Assembly: GCA_022710585.1 (NCBI GenBank)
Contig: JAKLGV010000026.1
Coordinates: 1-39,799 of the forward strand
Direction: 5' to 3'
Source of the DNA: Deltaproteobacteria bacterium
GTDB taxonomy: Bacteria > Desulfobacterota > Syntrophia > Syntrophales > Smithellaceae
Length of the DNA: 39,799 nt
Below, piece by piece: positions 1 through 8,556 of the stretch (positions are counted from its first letter, which is position 1; each line of letters opens with the position of its first letter). Below the pieces are notes generated by a model. The model was not told where the DNA came from. It was given only the letters and a program-made list of their open reading frames with translations, and did not search any database. A program made the position numbers and the translations under genes.

Positions 1-171
1 AAAGACGCCAAGTATGGTTTACTTCGAGAAACTGGCGCAGAAACAGGCTGCGGCATGAACATCAACCTTGAGCAGTTTTACACTTATAAATCCCTGTTCG
101 CTGTCCGAAGAACCCAGACCACCTCAAACATCATTGAAATGAAGCTCAAAAAGATTACCCGGCTTCGGTAA
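1..171 (+). CDS. C-terminal end of an unidentified protein, cut by the window edge
   Basis: Frame 1 is open from the first base to a TAA at 169-171, giving 56 residues that end in a basic tail (KLKKITRLR). No start, domain or family is recognisable. The stop codon lies inside the first copy of a 24-25 bp repeat (166-189 and 213-237), so this could be the edge of a repeat-associated or mobile element rather than a cellular gene. It is the only plus-strand reading frame proposed left of 29.4 kb. It may also be chance open sequence. Confidence 0.3.
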   Translation, partial: KDAKYGLLRETGAETGCGMNINLEQFYTYKSLFAVRRTQTTSNIIEMKLKKITRLR

Positions 172-237
172 CATCTTTTATGAGGCAACGTTTCCTATCC
201 ACTCTCTTCGCTCGGTAACATTTTTTAATGAGGCAAC
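166..237 (+). repeat. Two tandem copies of a 24-25 bp repeat
   Basis: The first copy (166-189) and the second copy (213-237) both begin CGGTAACAT, continue with a T-rich stretch, and end with GAGGCAAC. They differ by an indel and a substitution. A third, diverged copy lies on the minus strand at 10686-10708. The stretch 172-293 otherwise holds no gene that I can support. Confidence 0.5.
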
Positions 238-293
238 AGGTTATTATGACACCCTGGCGGTGTAACGCATCACATTCAATCCGGTAACCATCC

Positions 294-1709
294 TTATTTT
301 GCGTTAAGAATAGAATTTTCTCCCCCCACCTTCAAAGGCCGAAAATACCTGCACCGGAGCAACCAGAGCAAATAAACCGTGGCAAAAACCAGCACCGGAA
401 ATTCAATGGCGTGATAGCGCGGAATGTTATGCGTGAGCAGGATATGAAACACTTGAGAAGAAACACACAGCAGCGCCATCGGCCAATACGATGTAAACAG
501 CAGAACAAACAGGCACAACGAAATCATTAGACTGAGCAGCGGATATTCACCGAAGCCAAAGCCGCGCCAGGCAAATAACGGAAGCGTCATTAAATATTTT
601 TTCACGAGCTCAAAATCAAAAACCGCAACATCCCAAAACTTCAACTGATGCATTTCCATCAGCCGCCCCGCGTAGTATCCCCTGTAGAAATACTGTATTC
701 GGGATTGCCATTTTGACGAATAAATATCCTCCGGAAAGGGCTCGCATCTGACTCTGGTCAAGCCCATATCAAAGCAAAGCTCACGATTGAGTTTCTCGCA
801 CTTTTCACCCTGAGAAAAATCGCTTTTATTCACGCCCAATAACGATTCCAGGCCGGGCTGGATTTTCGAATGTGAAAAGGCATAGGCCATGCAGGGGTAT
901 TCCGCAGAGGTCGGTTCCGCAGTTAAAAAAAGCCGGACCGCAGCGACTGTCTTGCCCCGAATCGCGATTGCCGGATCACCAAACAGAGTCAAATTTCTGT
1001 AAATCCAGGGAGCGCATACAAGAAATATCCCGAGGAACACTATGAAAGCTTTGTTTTTATTTTTTAAAAGTAAAATAAAAATAGCCGGAAGGCATATATA
1101 AATGAATTGCGCTTTCGTTAAGACAAGGAATCCCAAAAATATGCCCAAAAAAGCGGGAGCGCAGTATGGCGAATCAATCCAGCGGCCTTTCATCATTTCG
1201 TAGAACAAAATAGAGCTGATTAAAACAAGCAGCGTCGCCAGCGCTTCATTATTAAAATTATTAATTAACCTGGGTGTCGTCCCGTAAAGAGACAGAATCA
1301 GCAGTAGAAAAAAGCCCAGAAAATATTTATTGCGGATCGTGCAATAGCAATATGAAGCGGCAATACCGATGGCCATCGCGTATATAAATATATTGATCAT
1401 TTTCCATACAAAGGAATAATAAGTGGCCAGTATATCGATGGAAACGTTTTCCAGGGAAGCAAGATAAATGACTATTGCCGCGAGGGCGGGCCATGCCGGT
1501 TCCCGATTCATGTCCGGAATTTCAGGTTTGCCTGATGAAAAGGAGGAATGACTGATGATATTTTTAGCCGTTGATAAATTTTCAAATCCATCGCTGACTA
1601 TGGGCTGATAATCAATCAGACTCGCAAAAACACTGCAGGCCATGATAGCGGAAACGATGGCGATGGCAATCAGCCCGTGGGCGCCGCGCTCATTAATTGA
1701 CTTCTCCAT
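294..1709 (-). CDS. Polytopic membrane glycosyltransferase-like protein (GT-C/GT39 type)
   Basis: The 471-residue protein is strongly hydrophobic throughout, with about ten or more predicted membrane spans. A long first periplasmic-type loop after the first helix contains acidic residues (DGFENL and further on). This layout is typical of GT-C fold enzymes, which transfer sugars from polyprenyl-phosphate donors on the outer face of the inner membrane. The C-terminus is short and basic (RCRYFRPLK). The ATG at 1709 has no clear Shine-Dalgarno sequence. The link to GT39/PMT proteins rests on topology and overall character, not on a decisive motif. A role in envelope glycan assembly would fit the polysaccharide genes elsewhere in the window, but the substrate is unknown. 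Confidence 0.55.
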   Translation of the reverse strand: MEKSINERGAHGLIAIAIVSAIMACSVFASLIDYQPIVSDGFENLSTAKNIISHSSFSSGKPEIPDMNREPAWPALAAIVIYLASLENVSIDILATYYSFVWKMINIFIYAMAIGIAASYCYCTIRNKYFLGFFLLLILSLYGTTPRLINNFNNEALATLLVLISSILFYEMMKGRWIDSPYCAPAFLGIFLGFLVLTKAQFIYICLPAIFILLLKNKNKAFIVFLGIFLVCAPWIYRNLTLFGDPAIAIRGKTVAAVRLFLTAEPTSAEYPCMAYAFSHSKIQPGLESLLGVNKSDFSQGEKCEKLNRELCFDMGLTRVRCEPFPEDIYSSKWQSRIQYFYRGYYAGRLMEMHQLKFWDVAVFDFELVKKYLMTLPLFAWRGFGFGEYPLLSLMISLCLFVLLFTSYWPMALLCVSSQVFHILLTHNIPRYHAIEFPVLVFATVYLLWLLRCRYFRPLKVGGENSILNAK

Positions 1710-1814
1710 AGCCGACCAATCATCAAACCGGGCATAACGTCAATGGCATTCCTGTGTTCCACCGTCTGCGGAGCCTCATAAACCTTTTCTTATCGCGTCA
1801 CTATTTGCTTAATT

Positions 1815-2423
1815 CTATTTATAAATTTCTTTTTGTTGCTGTATTTGTCTGCGATGCATTTCTTCCTGACGCTTTTTGTTTCCGGCATTTTCCACTTTAT
1901 CGGGAGTGCTGTACACCTCATCATTAACCGGCGGCCGGTAGTTATGCGCGACTTCCAGATATTGGGCGCTGGGGATCACCCTGACCATCTTGCCGTCCCG
2001 TATTTCGTACCCGACGCCTTCTTTGGCCAGTTCAGGATTTCCGTCCACAGCTTTCTTAAATTCTTCATCGGACATACTCAGCAGATCTTCCCGTTGCTTT
2101 ACATATTGTTCAGTTGCCGGCCGGTCAGTCACGGAGGCAGGTTTTGCATATGAATCATATTTTGGCTGGTTCGTGTCTAACTGAGAAATCTCGTCCCTGA
2201 TACTGAAGCCCGCTATGGAGGCGATAATATTCGCGACACAGATGATGATAATCGGTATGCTGACGATATATCCCCAATACCTGCTCCATATGCCTCCTTC
2301 ATTTGTTGAAGAACCTGTCGCGTCTTTCCGGTCTCCCGCTGCCGGCTTCAGTGTCCTACCGCAATTTGCGCATTTCACTGAGTCATTTTGAACTTCCCGG
2401 GAACAATAGGGACATTTTTTCAT
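1815..2423 (-). CDS. Zinc-ribbon, single-span membrane protein of unknown function
   Basis: The chosen ATG at 2423 sits just after AGGAGT with ideal spacing and begins directly with the zinc ribbon, giving 202 residues. An in-frame upstream start would add 22 residues but has no ribosome binding site. The N-terminus carries four cysteines as C4-X2-C7-X10-C18-X2-C21, a zinc-ribbon pattern (CPYC...CANC). A polar linker follows, then one hydrophobic span (about YIVSIPIIIICVANIIASIA), then a charged C-terminal domain of about 120 residues ending in a glutamine/lysine-rich helix (RRQIQQQKEIYK). The C-terminal domain matches nothing I know. Its arrangement suggests a cytoplasmic zinc ribbon tethered to the inner membrane. 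Confidence 0.7.
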   Translation of the reverse strand: MKKCPYCSREVQNDSVKCANCGRTLKPAAGDRKDATGSSTNEGGIWSRYWGYIVSIPIIIICVANIIASIAGFSIRDEISQLDTNQPKYDSYAKPASVTDRPATEQYVKQREDLLSMSDEEFKKAVDGNPELAKEGVGYEIRDGKMVRVIPSAQYLEVAHNYRPPVNDEVYSTPDKVENAGNKKRQEEMHRRQIQQQKEIYK

Positions 2424-2633
2424 AGCCACTCCTAAAAAATCCGGTTTCCTTGGCAATGTATGAATAGCGTCTTTCATTTGCACTGGCACGGCCGTGTATC
2501 TTCATTCAAAATTGTGGTAGTCCCCTATCACAATTTACACGGGAAATCCAGAAGCGACAGTCACGATGATGGATACATCGCCACAACCGGAACTTATTTA
2601 CTTATTAAAACTTACAAAAACGGCACCTGCGAC

Positions 2634-2663
2634 AAAGGCAGGACCATCACTGATCCTGCCTTT
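2634..2663 (-). terminator. Rho-independent terminator after the S74 remnant
   Basis: A perfect 10-bp inverted repeat (AAAGGCAGGA at 2634-2643, TCCTGCCTTT at 2654-2663) encloses a 10-nt loop. It lies just downstream, on the minus strand, of the S74 remnant stop at 2693. The same GGCAGG-type hairpin follows the intact S74 gene that ends at 9083, so the remnant kept its terminator. Confidence 0.75.
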
Positions 2664-2692
2664 ATTTGAACTTCAAACTCAAAACGGCAACA

Positions 2693-2800
2693 TTATCTGT
2701 TCTGCAAGAACGCCTTAAGTTGCTGAATTTCTGCCTGATACCGAACCTGCTGCTCTTTCACCGCTTCCACCAGCACACCCACCAGACTGGCGTAATTACC
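2693..2800 (-). pseudogene. 3' remnant of a peptidase S74-domain protein gene
   Basis: Minus-strand translation gives NYASLVGVLVEAVKEQQ followed by a short coiled-coil tail ending FLQNR and TAA. This is the exact C-terminal end of the S74 chaperone domain found in the three full paralogues (5065, 9083, 10847). Everything upstream of the NYASL segment is gone. The sequence before it (2801-2890) is unrelated, and the next gene is the C39-like peptidase on the same strand. An ATG at 2824 is in frame but has no ribosome binding site, so a functional 43-residue peptide is unlikely. The 2490-2894 gap holds this remnant, its terminator and nothing else I can identify. Confidence 0.75.
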
Positions 2801-2894
2801 GCCGCAAAACCAGCAAAGGAACATACCCTGAAAATGTCTCTCAGATTAGGGTTAATCTCTGGTTTGTATCGTCATACTTTTACTCACGTTTTCA

Positions 2895-4601
2895 TTATTG
2901 AATAATTACATTCTCGATCGTCACAGTTCCGCTGCGGATTGTTACAGGCCCATTGACTTTAGATTTCTGATCATTTGTTGAATAATCGCAATCATAGCCA
3001 CCTTTAATAGTCACCGATACATTTCGGTTAAGATTTAAATCAGTGCCGACAACCACGGCCTGACTCTGGATTGTGTCACCGTCCAGCGCTTCATCGTAAG
3101 CATCTTGAAGCGTAGAATATGATATGCTGCCTCTTCTTACAGGAAGGTTAGAACAAGACTCGCTAACTGTAATCGTTCTCGTATATTCATTATCTGCCTC
3201 ATTACTCTCTGTTATTGTCCCGGTGGCATCGGTGACAATCCTGATTGTATGATCTCCCGCGCTCAATGCGCCGATGGAATAGTCTAAAATTTGAACATTT
3301 TGGTTGATGCCGAGCGGACTATCTGTATACCAGGTGTTCTGTGCCACATCATCCACATAGAGCGTTGTGTAGAAGGTTGATGTCGTGGATGTTGTACCGT
3401 TATTGATCACAGACCAGTCCACATAAAGGGAATCAGTGGTGTAAAAAGGAGTGGTATCGTTAATCGTTCCGGTTGTATTGGAAACCACAATTTTGTCCGA
3501 CCAGCCCGCCGGTTGATAAGGAGTAAGATTCGTCTGAGTAACGGTTGTTGCCTGCATGTTGACGATACTGACCGAGTAAAGCTGCATTCCCGAATAACTG
3601 CCGCCCCAGGTCATGGTGTGATTGCCATAGTCCCAGGTATCATGGATATAAACTGTATTGGAAGAATCGTCATAGCCGACGCCAACGATGGTATGACCTT
3701 CCAAATTAAGCATCACCGGCCGGCCGGCGTCAATTTCTGCTTTGAACTGGGCAAAAGAAAACCCGCCAGAATATTTGTTGTTTGTCGCTTGAGAATAACA
3801 ATCGGTGACGGTATATCCCCTGGCTTCATAAAAAAGTTTCCGCCCGTAGGTGCCATCTGATTCACTAATTCCATAATTTTTCATAGTACTGCAGGTTAAC
3901 TTTGCTGATGAATTAAAACCCCAGAATGTTGTTGATCCATCCGTATTATCATAGGCCGACTGACTGGTTTTCATATAATCACCGATCGCATCCGACCAGG
4001 TGTGCTGTGTCCATTTGCCGGTTATATACGGATCACTGGCGGCACTATCATATTCAATCCAATAATCGTCAATGGAACCTTTTGTAGTCCGGCCGTCAAC
4101 TCCATTGTGAGAAGCGGCTAGCGGGAGATTAGGGTAAGTGTCACCATTACTATCTGTCCAGGTGCCCCAGGAACTGTTGTCCAGCGGCATGACGCCGCCA
4201 TTGGTAGGCCCGGTGTAAATGTTGGGAAATCCGTTGCGGTCATAGTAACCGGCAATCATCGCGCCGGATACTGAAGAACACCCGAAAACCCAGTCAAAAG
4301 CGGGAACGGTTAAAGTATTCATTGCCATTGCTGTGCTGGGTACCGGCAGATTGACTGTTGAACGTTGAAGTCCGTAGCCGGCCGGTGGTTTGGACGGACT
4401 GTTGATGATATGACGGACTAAAGTACTGCCGTCATTGTACGTTGTGGCCTGGGTGCTGAAATGTTTATTGATCTGCTGCAGGAAACCCTTTTGAAGCGGG
4501 ATCTTCTTCGAAACGACCTCCGCATAAGCCGTAAAACCAGAAATAACAACAAGCACCGACAGAAGAATCGACAGCCAACACGCGATTATCATTCTTTTCA
4601 T
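2895..4601 (-). CDS. Secreted C39-like cysteine peptidase with CARDB and C-terminal beta-repeat domain
   Basis: The 568-residue protein starts with a Sec signal peptide (KRM, a hydrophobic stretch, AYA). The papain-like domain covers about residues 90-350. Cys108 lies in FGCSSVSGAMIAGYYDRNG, His303 in EGHTIVGVGYDD and Asp321 in IHDTW, matching the Cys-His-Asp layout of C39-like (peptidase_C39_2) proteins. Residues about 380-480 look like a CARDB immunoglobulin-like adhesion domain (WSVINNG ... ITESNEADNEYTRTI). Residues about 485-568 form a compact domain with the pattern DAY-x-EALDGDTIQ ... GGYDC ... GTVTIENVIIQ. That domain recurs in the reading frame at 11773-12141. The likely role is an exported or surface peptidase or peptide-binding protein. 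The substrate is unknown. Confidence 0.75.
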   Translation of the reverse strand: MKRMIIACWLSILLSVLVVISGFTAYAEVVSKKIPLQKGFLQQINKHFSTQATTYNDGSTLVRHIINSPSKPPAGYGLQRSTVNLPVPSTAMAMNTLTVPAFDWVFGCSSVSGAMIAGYYDRNGFPNIYTGPTNGGVMPLDNSSWGTWTDSNGDTYPNLPLAASHNGVDGRTTKGSIDDYWIEYDSAASDPYITGKWTQHTWSDAIGDYMKTSQSAYDNTDGSTTFWGFNSSAKLTCSTMKNYGISESDGTYGRKLFYEARGYTVTDCYSQATNNKYSGGFSFAQFKAEIDAGRPVMLNLEGHTIVGVGYDDSSNTVYIHDTWDYGNHTMTWGGSYSGMQLYSVSIVNMQATTVTQTNLTPYQPAGWSDKIVVSNTTGTINDTTPFYTTDSLYVDWSVINNGTTSTTSTFYTTLYVDDVAQNTWYTDSPLGINQNVQILDYSIGALSAGDHTIRIVTDATGTITESNEADNEYTRTITVSESCSNLPVRRGSISYSTLQDAYDEALDGDTIQSQAVVVGTDLNLNRNVSVTIKGGYDCDYSTNDQKSKVNGPVTIRSGTVTIENVIIQ

Positions 4602-4661
4602 AGTTTATTTATTCGACCTCAATAATAATCCGCTCTGGACAGGATTAACATTACTACAATT

Positions 4662-4690
4662 AGTATAATTTCTTAATTTCGATAATTAAA
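4662..4690 (-). promoter_or_regulatory. Possible sigma70 promoter of the C39-like peptidase gene
   Basis: On the minus strand, TTTAAT (4690-4685) is followed after 17 nt by TATACT (4667-4662), about 60 bp upstream of the ATG at 4601. The -10 is good and the -35 is weak. The 4602-5064 gap otherwise contains the terminator at 5003-5037 and no gene I trust. Confidence 0.4.
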
Positions 4691-5002
4691 CCGGAGCACG
4701 CGCTCTTTGAAATGAAAGCAAAAGGTTGCCTGGGGACGTTGTAAAATTGCATAAATCTGTTTTCTGCATAGGTCTGACTGATTCAATAACGATAACAGGC
4801 ATGTTGCCTTTGGGAAATCAAAGGTTTCTCATTTTTTACAATATTAATGCTTTTTATATCCCAAGTCAATAAACCATTGGAACCACTCCAAAGACTCGGA
4901 ATAAATAATGTTTCTAAATCCATTTTGCCGTAGAGGATAGTATGAAAGGCCTCAGGAGTAAAATCCGGAACTTTTTCCATTGTCGGATTGGCTTCTATAA
5001 AT

Positions 5003-5037
5003 AAAAAAGCAGGGCTAATTTCCAGCTCTGCTTTTTT
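5003..5037 (-). terminator. Rho-independent terminator of the S74 gene at 5065
   Basis: The inverted repeat AAAAAAGCAG / CTGCTTTTTT, extended by a nearly complementary GGCT/AGCT pair, lies about 28 bp past the stop at 5065. On the minus strand the stem is followed by a T-run. Confidence 0.75.
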
Positions 5038-5064
5038 ACAGAAACAAATGATGATCAATTTTTT

Positions 5065-6228
5065 TTACTTTCCTTCCAGCATGAGAATGCGCTGTTCCAG
5101 TTGTTCCAGTCCACTGTTTTTATCCTGTAATGCCTTGATGGCATTCTCCTGTTCCCTTACTATTTTTTGTTGTTCTTTAACCGCTTCCACCAGGACGCCG
5201 ACCAGACTGGCGTAATTGACGCCGGTGACATTGCCGTCATTGTGCGCCACAACTTCCGGAACGACTTGCTCCACTTCTTCTGCAATTAATCCGACTGCCG
5301 GCTTGCCGGAGTCTTTCCAGTCAAAGCGAACTCCTCTGAGTTTGTTGACTGTCTCCAAGGCGTTTTCATACGTTCGGACATTGTTCTTGTAAGTCATGGA
5401 ACTTGGGGTAAAGGAGTTGGCATAAACATTTCCCGTAAACGTCACACTCCCGTTATTGGCTATTTTCATCCGGTTCACGCCGTATCCCGAAACCTCCGTC
5501 CCCAGATCGTTGATGATAAATTCACCGGTGCCAACTGCGGAGGCTGTTGTCCCCACCTGAAAAGTCTTCATGACATCGCCGGTGCTAGTCGTGCGAACCA
5601 TAAAGAATGACGCACCATCCACATCTCTGTCCATCCGAAAGGCTGCGTTTCTGCCCACTAGGTGCAACTGCCTGACCGGGATTTTAGTGCCGATACCAAG
5701 GTAGCCGGGAGTGGAGAGTATATTATTGTCGAACTCGCCGTAGATGAGAGGGGTGGAAGTTTCGGAGTTGGCAATGTAGAGTCTGTTGGAGACGTCATAC
5801 TGATTACTTCCGGCATTATTGCCGATAAAAACGTTCGAAGAACCGATGCTGATCTGGCCGGCATTATTGCCGATGTAAGTGTTGTAATTACCGGTGCTGT
5901 TTTGTGCACCGGCATTACGCCCGATAAAGTTATTGTGGGAACCGGTGGTGTTGTTGAAGCCCGCAGCATTTCCGATGAAGTTGTTGTACTTACCGGTTTC
6001 GTTCCATTTACCGGCGTAAAATCCCACAAAGGTGTTTTCATCACCGGTGGTGAGACTGTAACCGGCTTGATAACCAAAGGAAGAGTTGCTTTGTCCGCCC
6101 CCGGTGTTCCCAGCATTTAGACCATAGTAAACGTTATATTTACCGTCACCCTCGCTCCCGGCTAAGGCGACCCCTGTTAAAACCATCCCCATCAAACCCA
6201 TCAAACACAGTATCAATAATTTTTTCAT
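5065..6228 (-). CDS. Secreted fibre-like protein with 17-residue head repeats and a C-terminal peptidase S74 chaperone domain
   Basis: The ATG at 6228 follows a strong GAGGAGGAGGA site and starts a signal peptide (KKLLILCLMGLMG ... ALA), giving 387 residues. The exported part has about seven 17-residue repeats of the form N-x-F-[IV]-G-x-x-A-G-x-x-N-T-T-G-x-x. A conserved stretch (GIGT...PVRQLHLVG...MDRDVDG) follows, then the S74 intramolecular chaperone domain (about SSMTYKNNV to NYASLVGVLVEAVKE) and a coiled-coil tail. In characterised S74 proteins such as endosialidases, a Ser and a Lys five residues apart perform autocleavage. The first Ser of SSMTYK and its Lys keep that spacing. S74 proteins are usually phage tail spikes, but the signal peptide and the lack of phage genes point to a host surface fibre. 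Paralogues lie at 9083 and 10847. Confidence 0.75.
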   Translation of the reverse strand: MKKLLILCLMGLMGMVLTGVALAGSEGDGKYNVYYGLNAGNTGGGQSNSSFGYQAGYSLTTGDENTFVGFYAGKWNETGKYNNFIGNAAGFNNTTGSHNNFIGRNAGAQNSTGNYNTYIGNNAGQISIGSSNVFIGNNAGSNQYDVSNRLYIANSETSTPLIYGEFDNNILSTPGYLGIGTKIPVRQLHLVGRNAAFRMDRDVDGASFFMVRTTSTGDVMKTFQVGTTASAVGTGEFIINDLGTEVSGYGVNRMKIANNGSVTFTGNVYANSFTPSSMTYKNNVRTYENALETVNKLRGVRFDWKDSGKPAVGLIAEEVEQVVPEVVAHNDGNVTGVNYASLVGVLVEAVKEQQKIVREQENAIKALQDKNSGLEQLEQRILMLEGK

Positions 6229-6316
6229 ATTATTATCCTCCTCCTCTACCCTTAAAAAATAAGCTGCCATTCTGAATCATTTCTATATTGGCGGGAACTG
6301 TTTCACAAAAAAAGTG

Positions 6317-6347
6317 AAAAAACAATCCCTCCGGAGAGGGGTTTTTT
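6317..6347 (-). terminator. Terminator, possibly bidirectional, after the GT2-GT4 gene
   Basis: A CCCTC-CGGA-GAGGG hairpin (6327-6340) is flanked by A-runs on the left and T-runs on the right, so it could stop transcription in either direction. It lies about 30 bp past the stop at 6376 and upstream of the S74 gene that starts at 6228. Confidence 0.65.
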
Positions 6348-6375
6348 ATGATTAGTCATCATTCCGTGGTGTCTA

Positions 6376-8553
6376 TCATAAGAGTGTTGTCGCCTTTCTG
6401 CTTTTATATTTTTCAAAGTCAGATTGACCCTCCCGAAAAGTTCTCTGCAAGGGAAACAAAGGTTCACCTCCTCTTAACCGGTTTTCGATATTGGCAAATA
6501 AAGATTCAACGTTTTTTTTGAACATGTCCGCGCTGAAGTTGCGGCTTTTTTCATAGGCGGCCGCGGCAATTCTTTTCCTTAACTCGTCATCATTGATCAC
6601 CTTTAATGTGCAGCTTATTAATTCCTGAGCGGAACTGAACAGAAATCCATTGACTTCATGGTCAACAATTTCTCTTTGCCCGCCGCCGTTAATCACAATG
6701 GGCACACAGTAGTTTTGCATGGCTTCGACGGTCGTCATTCCGAAGTGTTCGACCAGATGAGGATCAGATTCACCCAGACCGCAGGCATGCCAGAAGATTG
6801 ACGCCTCGCTGTAGAGTTTCAAAATATCCGCGTTGTTCAGATTGATCCGCAATTCAATGTTCGCAACCCGCAGCAAAGCCAGTTCATTCTTTACCCGGGC
6901 AAAATAAGGATTGTCATTTGTGCTGCCGCCGGCCATGATGAATTTCCATTCCTTGCTCACATCCGGATTTTTGCGGCACAGTTCGTGAAACACCCTCATC
7001 ATTTCCAATTGTTTTTTGCTGCCGCTGGATTCGAATCTGGCCACAGACAGGATGATTTTTGATTTATGATCGGCGCCTGCCAGCCCCTGATACATATTCA
7101 CGGAAGGATACAGACGCAATGAAGCATCAATCCCCCATTTCTGCTTCAGCCAGTAGGCACCGTAATTGCTGTTATTCAGGACATAATCATATTGATCCAC
7201 ACTGAAGAATTTCTCCTTTTCTCTGTCCGGGAAATGGCAGATAAAGACGGACAGCGCGGACAGCGGTTTTATCTTCGTCAGCATGTTCGCGTTAATGAAG
7301 ATATCGTAATTCAAGCTTTCGCGGCTGATGATATCGAAGGGATTGGCCGGTTCATGGATCACCAGGCCCTCATCAATGTGGAAATGTTTCATTTTTTCAA
7401 AGAAAGGGATGCTGATGATTTTCAGCCGGCATCGGGACAGGTCCAGATCAAACCATTCCCGATACAGCTCCAGAGCCGCATCTTTATTGGCAATAAAGGT
7501 TATTTCATATTGATCCTGCAGCAGCGCTGCCATGGTTGCCGCGTACCTCTGGCCACCGCCGGGAAAATGAAACGCCTGATCGTAAATGCCGATCTTGATT
7601 TTCCGCAGACCCAGCGCCAGTTCCAACCGGCTGAAAAAATTAATGGCCCTGATTGTTCCGAAAACTCCGGGAAGAATATCTATCAGATCATCGAGCACAC
7701 GGAGGATGATTTCCGTCGGCTGATCTTCAGCCGTTTTTTTCACGGCCTGCACAAGGGAGCGATACAATGCGACCATGTTGTTTTTCTTATAAAAATCAGA
7801 ACCGGTAATCGCGGCCGGCAGGTTTGCGGGGTAATGCTTTCCGATCAGCAGCATCCTGTTTCGGGCGTCATAATATTGTTTTAATTCATCCGGGCTTGCG
7901 TCGGAATGTTGATGGCAGATGATGCTCTCCGGCGAATACATCAGCTTCCAGCCCTGATTGCGGCAGCGGATGCTGTAATCAATATTTTCCGTCTGCTGAA
8001 TGAAATCTTCATCGAAAACGCCAACCGCCTCCAGGCAGGATTTTCTGAAAAAAGCCGCGCCGCCGGAGTAAAAATTGATTGCGGCCGGCCGGGAGTATTG
8101 TCCGGCATCTTCTTCGTTAAAGCCGACATCGTGAAAATTAAAACCTCCGGTGTCTTTTACCCCGACACTTTTAATGGTCTTCTGGTCGGCAAAGAGTTCT
8201 TTACTTTGAATCACGCCAATTCGGCCATCTCCGGTTATGACAGCCAGCATCGTTTTCAGCCATTTTTTTTCAACGGTGACGGCGTGATGAAGCACACCTA
8301 CATACGTACCGCCGGATGGCTGAATGCCCGCATTCAACGCCTTCACATAATTGTTGCCGGTACTTTTAATGATTTTAATGTCGGTATTTTTATCGTTGAT
8401 CGACGGGGCGGTTTCATCTTCAGAGCAACAAACCACCAGAATTATTTCCAACGCGACGCCGCAATCATCCATCTTCAGCAGAGATTCAATGCACGATGTC
8501 GGGTATTTCGAGGCATGATTATGGACAACGATCAGGGAAACCTTATCTGGCAT
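6376..8553 (-). CDS. Two-domain glycosyltransferase (N-terminal GT2-like, C-terminal GT4)
   Basis: The 725-residue protein joins a GT2-like GT-A domain (about 1-260; VSLIVVHNHASKY ... FDEDFIQQTENIDYSIRCRNQGW) to a GT4 GT-B domain (about 320-700). The GT4 part has VARFESSGSKKQ and the EX7E motif EHFGMTTVE, as expected for a retaining transferase. In the GT2 part the usual metal-binding DXD position reads LHHAVTV, so the aspartates are missing. The N-terminal domain may therefore be inactive or metal-independent. The ATG at 8553 lies three bases after the stop of the 101-residue gene and has no strong ribosome binding site of its own, which suggests translational coupling. A role in envelope glycan synthesis is likely. 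Donor and acceptor are unknown. Confidence 0.8.
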   Translation of the reverse strand: MPDKVSLIVVHNHASKYPTSCIESLLKMDDCGVALEIILVVCCSEDETAPSINDKNTDIKIIKSTGNNYVKALNAGIQPSGGTYVGVLHHAVTVEKKWLKTMLAVITGDGRIGVIQSKELFADQKTIKSVGVKDTGGFNFHDVGFNEEDAGQYSRPAAINFYSGGAAFFRKSCLEAVGVFDEDFIQQTENIDYSIRCRNQGWKLMYSPESIICHQHSDASPDELKQYYDARNRMLLIGKHYPANLPAAITGSDFYKKNNMVALYRSLVQAVKKTAEDQPTEIILRVLDDLIDILPGVFGTIRAINFFSRLELALGLRKIKIGIYDQAFHFPGGGQRYAATMAALLQDQYEITFIANKDAALELYREWFDLDLSRCRLKIISIPFFEKMKHFHIDEGLVIHEPANPFDIISRESLNYDIFINANMLTKIKPLSALSVFICHFPDREKEKFFSVDQYDYVLNNSNYGAYWLKQKWGIDASLRLYPSVNMYQGLAGADHKSKIILSVARFESSGSKKQLEMMRVFHELCRKNPDVSKEWKFIMAGGSTNDNPYFARVKNELALLRVANIELRINLNNADILKLYSEASIFWHACGLGESDPHLVEHFGMTTVEAMQNYCVPIVINGGGQREIVDHEVNGFLFSSAQELISCTLKVINDDELRKRIAAAAYEKSRNFSADMFKKNVESLFANIENRLRGGEPLFPLQRTFREGQSDFEKYKSRKATTLL

Positions 8554-8556
8554 TTT

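Noticed and set aside
4783..5058. 91-residue minus-strand reading frame between the C39-like gene and the S74 gene
   Set aside because: It starts inside the S74 gene's terminator, has no ribosome binding site, and shows no domain. An internal ATG at 4980 is no better.
5658..6120. Long open frames on both strands across the S74 head repeats
   Set aside because: They arise from the 51-bp repeat periodicity in other frames. The composition is biased and there are no start signals.
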